A stretch of DNA of 12,786 nt from Bacteroidota bacterium (GTDB lineage: Bacteria > Bacteroidota > Bacteroidia > Bacteroidales > Prolixibacteraceae). The stretch spans positions 1-12,786 of the forward strand of contig JAUZOB010000064.1 of NCBI GenBank assembly GCA_030706665.1, given 5' to 3'. Shown one piece after another: positions 7,602-12,786 of this stretch (its first letter is position 1; each line of letters begins with the position of its first letter). Position numbers and translations under genes: made by a program. Below the pieces are notes generated by a model, which ran no database searches, was not told where the DNA came from, and saw only the letters and a list, made by a program, of their open reading frames with translations.

Positions 7602-7634
7602 CAAAAATAGTACCATCTGCAAATCTAATGCAAA
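7602..7634 (-). promoter_or_regulatory. Distal candidate promoter for the purH-mre operon
   Basis: On the leftward strand TTTG (7634-7631) is followed after a 21-base spacer by TATTTTTG (7609-7602). This matches both halves of the sigma-ABfr type promoter of Bacteroidota. It would give a leader of about 145 bases before purH, with a possible 7-codon upstream ORF (ATG at 7597-7595, TGA at 7576-7574). The -7 box is framed by GTAC on each side (7599-7602 and 7610-7613), which could be an operator. Confidence 0.45.
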
Positions 7635-7668
7635 AGAGATTGCCAGAGTATGAAACTTTTTAATTAAG

Positions 7669-7701
7669 TTTGAAAAAAGAGAAAGATTTTCCCTACTCCT
7701 G
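7669..7701 (+). promoter_or_regulatory. Candidate promoter for the MacB-type permease
   Basis: TTTG at 7669-7672 and, after 21 bases, TACTCCTG at 7694-7701 (six of eight match TAnnTTTG, including the final TG). The implied leader to the ATG at 7725 is short, about 15-20 bases. Only a partial match, so weak support. Confidence 0.3.
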
Positions 7702-7724
7702 TAATTGTCCTTAAATTTACTTTT

Positions 7725-8978
7725 ATGCTTCTGGGAAAGTTAATAAAAGAAAGTTTTCTATCTGCTTTCGGATCGTTAATTGTAAACAAACTCCGGACAG
7801 TACTTTCTTTGTTAGGAATTACCATTGGTATATTTGCCATCATATCCGTACTAACCATCATCGACTCGCTCGAACGCTACATCAGGAACAGTTTACAATC
7901 ACTGGGCGACAATATCGTATATGTACAAAAATGGCCATGGATGCCTCCTCCCGGAGAAAAAGAATATCCCTGGTGGAAATATTTGAACAGACCTGTTCCG
8001 CGGCCAAGCGAAGCAGACGAACTTCATCGTCGTTCACAAAGTGCAGAATATGTCATATTTTTTGCAGGGATCACACAACAAGTCCAATATCAAAAAAACT
8101 CTGTCGACAACACTCAAATCATTGGATCGGATTATGATCTTCCGGCAGTATGGGATCTTCAGATTGATCAGGGGAGATATTTCACCGAGACAGAGGCAGT
8201 CATGGGGAAAAACATTGCGATTCTGGGAGATGAGCTTGCCAATAAACTTTTCGAAGGAAGTTCCCCTCTGGGGAAGTCCATAAAAGTAAAAGGAAACAAA
8301 GTAACCGTTGTCGGAACCTTTAAGAAGAAGGGGAATGACATGTTTGGCACCAGCATGGACAAACGAGTCCTTCTGCCTCTTGGTTTTTTTAGTCGTCTTG
8401 CCGACCTTCAATCCAATGACAACGGCCAGACCATCATCATAAAAGCCCGTGAAGGAATTACCTCGACCGAACTAAGCGACGAACTAAAAAGTATAATGCG
8501 GGCAATAAGACGAATCAAACCTCTGGATGATGACAATTTTGCATTAAATGAAGTAAATCTGATATCTACCCGTTTCGACGCATTCTTCACAAGCTTCACC
8601 CTGGCAGGTTGGATTATAGGTGGTTTTTCAATTCTGGTCGGTGCATTTGGAATCGCAAATATCATGTTCGTTTCGGTTAAAGAACGTACGAAGTTGATTG
8701 GGATACAAAAAGCACTGGGAGCCAAACGAAGATTTATTCTTATGGAATTTCTATTCGAATCAGTTGTATTGTCACTTATTGGTGGAGTTATCGGGCTTAT
8801 CCTGATTTTTATCGGCACCCTGATTGTTCAAATGACAAGTGACCTGCATATTATTATGAGCATCGGCAACATCATGACCGGGATTATAATATCAGGGACA
8901 ATCGGCTTACTTGCAGGACTAATTCCGGCAGTCAGTGCATCACGGCTTGATCCGATCGAAGCAATGAACACCTTATAA
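7725..8978 (+). CDS. MacB/FtsX-type ABC transporter permease
   Basis: A 417-residue inner-membrane protein with the MacB permease layout: one N-terminal membrane helix (about 24-47), a large periplasmic MacB core domain (about 50-285), then three C-terminal helices (about 291-315, 343-369, 381-404) forming the FtsX domain. The cytoplasmic coupling stretch VKERTKLIGIQKALGAKRR (318-336) is where the ATPase would dock. SRLDPIEAMNTL is the usual family ending. Family members use ATP to drive mechanical transmission or export of peptides, lipoproteins or drugs from the periplasm. The substrate cannot be read from sequence. No ATPase or MacA-like adaptor gene is beside it, so the partner must be elsewhere. 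A Trp/Pro-rich loop at 68-94 is notable. It is divergent from purH and its stop codon touches that of rsmA. Confidence 0.9.
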   Translation: MLLGKLIKESFLSAFGSLIVNKLRTVLSLLGITIGIFAIISVLTIIDSLERYIRNSLQSLGDNIVYVQKWPWMPPPGEKEYPWWKYLNRPVPRPSEADELHRRSQSAEYVIFFAGITQQVQYQKNSVDNTQIIGSDYDLPAVWDLQIDQGRYFTETEAVMGKNIAILGDELANKLFEGSSPLGKSIKVKGNKVTVVGTFKKKGNDMFGTSMDKRVLLPLGFFSRLADLQSNDNGQTIIIKAREGITSTELSDELKSIMRAIRRIKPLDDDNFALNEVNLISTRFDAFFTSFTLAGWIIGGFSILVGAFGIANIMFVSVKERTKLIGIQKALGAKRRFILMEFLFESVVLSLIGGVIGLILIFIGTLIVQMTSDLHIIMSIGNIMTGIIISGTIGLLAGLIPAVSASRLDPIEAMNTL

Positions 8979-9764
8979 TTAAATTGCCCTTTTTGCGATT
9001 TCCACTTGTTTGGTCAGTTCAATAAATTCATCGACAGATAACTGTTCCGGTCTGTTTGCAAGGAAAAAGGCATCAATCGATTCAGAATTCGGAACAATCG
9101 ATTTCAATGAATTACGAAGAGTCTTCCGACGTTGATTAAACCCTGCCTTTATAACCTGTGTGAACAATTTTTCATCACACCCCAGAGTTGCCACATCATT
9201 TCGTTCCAGTCGTATCACTGCGGATTTGACTTTGGGTGGGGGAGAAAAAACATTTTCATGAACGGTAAAAAGATAGTCGATTTTATACCAGGCTTGCAAT
9301 AATACGCTCAGAATTCCATAGGTCTTCGACCCCGGTCCCGCAGCAAGGCGTTCGGCAACCTCCTTCTGGATCATACAGACAACCTCATCGATCTTTTCAC
9401 GATTCTCCAACACCTTGAAAAAGATCTGAGATGAAATGTTATATGGAAAATTCCCTATTACCGAAAAATGATCCGTTGAAAACCCATTCAGATCGTATCG
9501 AAGAAAGTCACCGGATATAATACGATCTTCCAGTTCCGGATAATTCAGTTTAAGATATTCAACAGATTCGCGATCTATCTCAATAACAGAAGTAGAATAA
9601 TCTTCTTTCTTCAAAAGGAACTGCGTCAGCACTCCCATCCCCGGACCTATCTCCAAAACTTTCCTTGGAGCAGATCCATGAAGCGCATCAACAATATTAG
9701 CAGCAATGTTCTTGTCTTTCAGAAAATGCTGTCCCAGGTTCTTCTTAGCCCGAACTTCCGTCAT
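8979..9764 (-). CDS. rsmA: 16S rRNA dimethyladenosine transferase (RsmA/KsgA)
   Basis: A 261-residue cytoplasmic SAM-dependent methyltransferase that dimethylates two adjacent adenines in the 3' hairpin of 16S rRNA late in 30S assembly. Loss in other bacteria gives kasugamycin resistance. Motifs in order: KKNLGQHFL at 7-15 (motif X), VLEIGPGMGVLT at 36-47 (SAM loop), GNFPYNISS at 104-112 (catalytic N-F-P-Y), IQKEVAERL at 132-140, FSPPPKVKSAV at 173-183, FNQRRKTLRNSL at 209-220. Length is normal and the gene looks intact. The ATG at 9762-9764 gives the expected N-terminus, with AGAAAGA upstream as a possible weak ribosome site. It ends exactly against the convergent permease gene. Confidence 0.97.
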   Translation of the reverse strand: MTEVRAKKNLGQHFLKDKNIAANIVDALHGSAPRKVLEIGPGMGVLTQFLLKKEDYSTSVIEIDRESVEYLKLNYPELEDRIISGDFLRYDLNGFSTDHFSVIGNFPYNISSQIFFKVLENREKIDEVVCMIQKEVAERLAAGPGSKTYGILSVLLQAWYKIDYLFTVHENVFSPPPKVKSAVIRLERNDVATLGCDEKLFTQVIKAGFNQRRKTLRNSLKSIVPNSESIDAFFLANRPEQLSVDEFIELTKQVEIAKRAI

Positions 9765-9829
9765 GAGAAATTAATCTTTCTAATGTTTTTATATTAATTT
9801 AAAATCAATCCAATCAAGTGCTTTAAAAA

Positions 9830-9837
9830 CAAAAGTA
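9830..9837 (-). promoter_or_regulatory. Candidate -7 box for rsmA
   Basis: The leftward strand reads TACTTTTG, a full TAnnTTTG match, about 65 bases before the rsmA ATG. It directly abuts a rightward box at 9838-9845. I see no good TTTG at the -33 distance. Confidence 0.4.
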
Positions 9838-9845
9838 TATTTTTG
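9838..9845 (+). promoter_or_regulatory. Candidate -7 box for the flippase-like/LolE-type pair
   Basis: TATTTTTG fully matches TAnnTTTG and would give a leader of about 85 bases before the TTG start at 9938. It shares the palindrome-like CAAAAGTATATTTTTG with the opposing rsmA box. No matching -33 TTTG is evident. Confidence 0.35.
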
Positions 9846-9871
9846 TGACCTGACATGGAATTAACGTCGGG

Positions 9872-9879
9872 CAAAGTTA
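9872..9879 (-). promoter_or_regulatory. Second candidate -7 box for rsmA
   Basis: The leftward strand reads TAACTTTG, again a full TAnnTTTG match, about 108 bases before the rsmA ATG. A 3/4 match (TTCG) lies roughly at the -33 distance. It may be an upstream rsmA promoter or chance. Confidence 0.3.
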
Positions 9880-9937
9880 TAAAAACCGCAACTATAAACG
9901 AACAGAACAGATAAAGTAACATCATAAATCGAATATT

Positions 9938-10924
9938 TTGAAAAGCAAAATAATCAGAGCACTTAAGTATTTGTCCTTTTTGGCAGCAGGAATCTTCATT
10001 TTTTGGCTATTATATCGAGATCAGAGTTTTAGTCAGATGGAAGTTGTGCTTAAAAATGATGTCAACTATATTTGGGTTATTGTTCCATTAGCCATAGGAT
10101 TATTGGCACATTTCAGCCGTGCCTTACGATGGAGAATCATGATCGAGCCATTGGGGCACGTTCCGTCGCGTGCAAATACGTTTATGGCAGTAATGATCGG
10201 TTACTTAATGAATTTGGTATTTCCTCGCTTAGGAGAAGTCTCGCGGTGCGGTGTACTTTCAAGATATGAAAAGATATCATTTCCGAGCCTGGTAGGAACA
10301 GTTGTTCTTGAAAGAATGACTGATGTAATCATGCTCCTTCTAATGTCAGTGGTAGCAATTATCATTGAATTCGATAAAATAGTCGGTTTTTGGATCAATC
10401 ATCCACAATTTCAACAAAAGCTCATTGCGACCCTTTTGTCCAAATGGCTATTAATCTCTCTGTTCCTTTTTATTCTGTTCATTTGGATAATCAGGCGAAA
10501 AATATTCACCCATAAAATATTCGGGAAGTTTCGTGAATTATGGGGAAAAATAGTGGAAGGGATTGCTACAATTAAAACCATGAAAAAGAAGAAAGAATTC
10601 ATCTTCCATTCTATTTTCATTTGGATCATGTATTTCATGATGCTCTATACCGGATTCTTTTCCTTAAAAGCGACCTCCGGTTTATTGCCCGATGCCGGTT
10701 TGACAACCTTTGTATTGGGAAGTTTCGGAATGATCGCTCCGGTCCAGGGAGGAATCGGAGCCTGGCATTTCATGACCAGGGAAGCGCTAAGCATATATGG
10801 CATTGCTAAAGGTCCTGCTGTTATCTTTGCACTTTTGTCGCATGCGACAATGACAATGCTGATAATCGTCGTCGGACTGTTATGTCTTTTAGCAATCCCG
10901 CTTATTAATCGCAAGAAGCTTTAA
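9938..10924 (+). CDS. Flippase-like (UPF0104, LPG synthase TM region) membrane protein
   Basis: A 328-residue polytopic protein with about seven to eight membrane segments, matching the lysylphosphatidylglycerol synthase transmembrane-region family (PF03706). Key blocks are HFSRALRWRIMIEPLG at 58-73, NLVFPRLGEVSRCGVLSRY at 92-110 and the C-terminal PVQGGIGAWH at 268-277. In MprF the related domain flips aminoacylated lipids. Here the soluble aminoacyl-transferase half is absent, so lipid handling is only inferred and the substrate is unknown. The start is TTG at 9938: an in-frame TAA at 9917-9919 and no ATG between leave no better option, and the N-terminus (MKSKIIRALKYLSFLAAG) has the usual basic-then-hydrophobic form. 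No ribosome site is visible. The next gene follows after 20 bases, so they are probably co-transcribed. Confidence 0.85.
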   Translation: MKSKIIRALKYLSFLAAGIFIFWLLYRDQSFSQMEVVLKNDVNYIWVIVPLAIGLLAHFSRALRWRIMIEPLGHVPSRANTFMAVMIGYLMNLVFPRLGEVSRCGVLSRYEKISFPSLVGTVVLERMTDVIMLLLMSVVAIIIEFDKIVGFWINHPQFQQKLIATLLSKWLLISLFLFILFIWIIRRKIFTHKIFGKFRELWGKIVEGIATIKTMKKKKEFIFHSIFIWIMYFMMLYTGFFSLKATSGLLPDAGLTTFVLGSFGMIAPVQGGIGAWHFMTREALSIYGIAKGPAVIFALLSHATMTMLIIVVGLLCLLAIPLINRKKL

Positions 10925-10944
10925 TTTAAATAAATACTACGGCC

Positions 10945-12198
10945 TTGAATACTGAATTATTTATAGCGAAAAGACTCTTCACTGAGAAGCGAAATAAGAA
11001 AAACCTTTCCGGACGGATTGTCCGTATTGCTGTTTCCGGCATCACAATCGGTCTGACTGTTATGATTATTGCTGTATGTATTACTGCAGGTTTTAAAACT
11101 GAAGTAAAAAACAAGATCACGGCTTTTACTTCTCACATTCAAATCATCAATTTCGACTCGAACTTTTCATACGAGACTCGTCCTATCGACAAAAATCCTC
11201 CTTTTCTAAATGATATTCTTAAGATTGAAGGAGTAAAGCACATTCAGGCATTTGCAACCAAACCCGGCATCATTAAAACAGACAATGAGATCCACGGCAT
11301 GGTTGTTAAAGGCGTCGGGACCGATTATGACTGGTCCTTTTTTAAAAAGCATTTGATTGAAGGCAGACTCCCGGACTATCACGGACCTGAAGTTTCGAAA
11401 GAAGTATTGATATCCCGGACTATGTCAAAATTGCTGGGAATAAAAACGGGGGATCCCCTCTTTTCTTATTTTTTAACTTCAGATTCACCTCATCCCAGAC
11501 CCAGAAAATTTACAATCACGGGAATTTATGATTCCGGAGTAGCAGAATTCGATCAGGTAAATGTTTTTGCAGATATCCGACAGGTACAACAACTCAACGG
11601 GTGGGATGCCAATAACATAAGCGGCTTTGAAGTTATGCTTAATGATTTCAATTATCTTGATCAGGCTGATTGGGAGATCCGTCGATTAACGACCAATAGC
11701 CTTCAACCCGACGAACCTGCTTATAAAACAACCACAGTCATCAGTAAAAATCCTCAATTTTTCGATTGGCTTTCACTACTCGACATGAATGTATGGATTA
11801 TCCTTGCTCTAATGCTGGTCGTTGCCGGAATAAACATGGTTTCCGGTTTGTTAGTCATTATCCTGGAGAAAGTAAATATGATCGGAATTTTAAAAGCCCT
11901 TGGAGCTAAAAATTACAGTATCCGTAAGGTCTTTCTTTATCTTTCGGCCATGCTTATCAGCAGAGGGTTGCTTTGGGGTAACATTCTCGGACTTGCTTTA
12001 TGTTTCCTTCAATATCGGTTTCAATTAATCAAATTAGACGTTTCGACCTATTATGTAGATTCAATACCAATTCAGATTAATTTTCTACACATCTTGTTAC
12101 TAAATATCGGAACAATGATCTGTACTGTTGCCATGTTGGTTATTCCTACATTATATATATCCCGCGTATCTCCGGATAAAGCGATCCAGTTTGAGTAA
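10945..12198 (+). CDS. LolC/LolE-type ABC transporter permease
   Basis: A 417-residue inner-membrane permease with one N-terminal helix (about 28-50), a long periplasmic domain (about 51-280) and three C-terminal helices (about 282-308, 333-357, 380-404). The N-terminus (ELFIAKRLF, then IAVSGITIGLTVMIIAV), the GSHIQI-like segment TSHIQI at 62-67, the coupling helix EKVNMIGILKALGAK at 308-322 and the ending RVSPDKAIQFE are those of LolC/LolE-like permeases, which extract outer-membrane lipoproteins for transfer to LolA. Lipoprotein export is the likely role but unproved. The ATPase (LolD) is not in the window. Only one permease is present, which could act as a homodimer. The start is probably TTG at 10945: an in-frame TAA sits 18 bases upstream with no ATG between. 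Confidence 0.87.
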   Translation: MNTELFIAKRLFTEKRNKKNLSGRIVRIAVSGITIGLTVMIIAVCITAGFKTEVKNKITAFTSHIQIINFDSNFSYETRPIDKNPPFLNDILKIEGVKHIQAFATKPGIIKTDNEIHGMVVKGVGTDYDWSFFKKHLIEGRLPDYHGPEVSKEVLISRTMSKLLGIKTGDPLFSYFLTSDSPHPRPRKFTITGIYDSGVAEFDQVNVFADIRQVQQLNGWDANNISGFEVMLNDFNYLDQADWEIRRLTTNSLQPDEPAYKTTTVISKNPQFFDWLSLLDMNVWIILALMLVVAGINMVSGLLVIILEKVNMIGILKALGAKNYSIRKVFLYLSAMLISRGLLWGNILGLALCFLQYRFQLIKLDVSTYYVDSIPIQINFLHILLLNIGTMICTVAMLVIPTLYISRVSPDKAIQFE

Positions 12199-12319
12199 AA
12201 TCTCAGGAAAAACCGAACAAGATTTGTCGACAAAACAGACAATCGACCGCAATACTTTAATTTCGCCTCTCGGGGAAGATCCTTCATTCCGGGTTGCAAA
12301 TATGACTTTTAAATCCTAA
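12191..12319 (+). CDS. Possible 42-residue ORF after the LolE-type gene (doubtful)
   Basis: Within the 164-base spacer, the +2 frame is open from a TTG at 12191 that overlaps the permease stop to a TAA at 12317-12319. The peptide (LSKISGKTEQDL..., ending VANMTFKS) is polar, with no signal or membrane segment, and I recognise no family. There is no ribosome site. It may be noncoding spacer. Listed because the spacer otherwise holds only the terminator hairpin. Confidence 0.12.
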   Translation: MSKISGKTEQDLSTKQTIDRNTLISPLGEDPSFRVANMTFKS

Positions 12320-12355
12320 ATTAAATGCTCCGAAAAATCTCGGAGCATTTAATTT
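12318..12355 (+). terminator. Strong 16-bp hairpin after the LolE-type gene
   Basis: AAATTAAATGCTCCGA (12318-12333) and TCGGAGCATTTAATTT (12340-12355) are perfectly complementary around a 6-base AAAATC loop, with a GC-rich upper stem and an A/T-rich base. Transcribed rightward it ends in a U-rich stretch (UUUAAUUUUAUU), so it fits an intrinsic terminator for the preceding two-gene unit, and could also act on the other strand. It stops only 7 bases before the NUDIX start codon, which is unusual. Confidence 0.65.
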
Positions 12356-12362
12356 TATTGAC

Positions 12363-12786
12363 ATGTTTGAATCTCTAATTCTTAGATTAAAGCAAAAACT
12401 TCAGGAACCACTTCCGGGACTGACAGCTCATGTTAAAATGGTTCCTCCGGGACGTGCAATGATCGCAGACAATGACGAGCTGCACGCTGTTCGCGAAAGT
12501 GCGGTATTGGTGCTGCTTTACCCCAAACATGACAATATATGTTTCTGTCTGATTAAACGTCCGATGACAATGAGAGATCATGCCGGACAATATAGCTTTC
12601 CAGGAGGCAAATACGAACAGGAAGATACCTCCTATGAATATACAGCATTGCGTGAAGCCCGCGAAGAAATCGGAATAAAACCGGGAGACGTTCAAATCCT
12701 TGGAAGACTTTCAAAATTATACCTATCGGTCAGTAAGTTTCACATTACGCCCATTTTGGCTTTTATGCATTCAAAACCTGAATTTA
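12363..12786 (+). CDS. NUDIX hydrolase, CoA pyrophosphatase type (5' part)
   Basis: 141 complete codons from ATG at 12363 to the window edge; the 3' end is missing. The N-terminal segment (LKQKLQEPLPGLTAHVKMVPPGR) and the block SFPGGKYEQEDTSYEYTALREAREEIGI (split: FPGG at about 79-82, REAREEIG at about 97-104) match the CoA-pyrophosphatase (NudL/YeaB-like) branch of NUDIX enzymes, including the one-residue-longer Nudix box typical of that branch. The paired glutamates of REAREE are the expected Mg2+ ligands. Family members cleave CoA and its thioesters to acyl-phosphopantetheine and 3',5'-ADP. The N-terminus supports this first ATG as the start, although a strong hairpin lies directly upstream, leaving no room for a promoter between them. 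Confidence 0.85.
   Translation, partial: MFESLILRLKQKLQEPLPGLTAHVKMVPPGRAMIADNDELHAVRESAVLVLLYPKHDNICFCLIKRPMTMRDHAGQYSFPGGKYEQEDTSYEYTALREAREEIGIKPGDVQILGRLSKLYLSVSKFHITPILAFMHSKPEF

Noticed and set aside
7469..7663. Rightward 64-codon ORF in the purH/permease spacer
   Set aside because: It overlaps both candidate purH promoters, has no recognisable domain and AT-rich, low-complexity codon use; the spacer is better explained as regulatory.
8981..9001. AAATTGC/GCGATTT stem as terminator between the permease and rsmA
   Set aside because: Only 7 bp with a wobble pair, inside the rsmA 3' coding end, with no T-run after it in either direction.
9938..10924. Naming this gene lysylphosphatidylglycerol synthase (mprF)
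   Set aside because: Only the membrane region is present; the aminoacyl-transferase domain is missing, so lysyl transfer cannot be claimed.
1..12786. Defence, CRISPR, phage or insertion elements
   Set aside because: No array-like repeats, transposase, integrase, toxin-antitoxin or restriction motifs were seen; all recognisable genes are housekeeping or common transport functions.

Overview
This window looks like an ordinary chromosomal region of a member of the Bacteroidota, probably Bacteroidales or a close relative. The evidence is that the proteins read like Bacteroidota family members (PBP2, RodA, PurH, LolC/E-type permease). Upstream regions carry copies of the Bacteroidota promoter words (TTTG near -33, TAnnTTTG near -7), Shine-Dalgarno sequences are weak or absent, and the base composition is moderately AT-rich. 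The genus assignment is inference; nothing here fixes it. There is no tRNA, rRNA, CRISPR array, insertion sequence, phage gene or other obvious transferred DNA.

Left part (1-7451). A short 3' fragment, probably the end of an ACP phosphodiesterase gene, runs rightward and meets rodA tail to tail with overlapping stop codons. From 7451 back to 204 lies one tightly packed leftward operon: purH, mreB, mreC, mreD, mrdA (PBP2), rodA. Gaps are 21, 34, -4, 27 and 6 bases. Its first gene makes the last two steps of IMP synthesis. The other five encode almost the whole rod-elongation machine: the MreB cytoskeleton, its MreC/MreD membrane link, the RodA glycosyltransferase and the PBP2 transpeptidase. 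Two candidate promoters and an AT palindrome lie upstream of purH.

Middle part (7452-9937). A divergent MacB/FtsX-type ABC permease without an ATPase beside it reads rightward and ends exactly against the leftward rsmA gene (16S rRNA dimethyladenosine transferase). The 173 bases between rsmA and the next rightward gene hold two TAnnTTTG boxes placed back to back, one for each direction.

Right part (9938-12786). A polytopic flippase-like (UPF0104) membrane protein and a LolC/LolE-type permease, both with likely TTG starts, form a rightward pair. After a 164-base spacer that ends in a perfect 16-bp hairpin, a CoA-pyrophosphatase-type NUDIX gene begins and runs off the window.

I found no convincing undescribed system. 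The most interesting signals are small-scale: stop codons buried in hairpins (mreB end; rodA/ACP-phosphodiesterase junction), in-frame gene junctions mreD/mrdA and mrdA/rodA, a Cys/His cluster in PBP2, the divergent promoter palindrome, and a strong hairpin only 7 bases before the NUDIX start codon.
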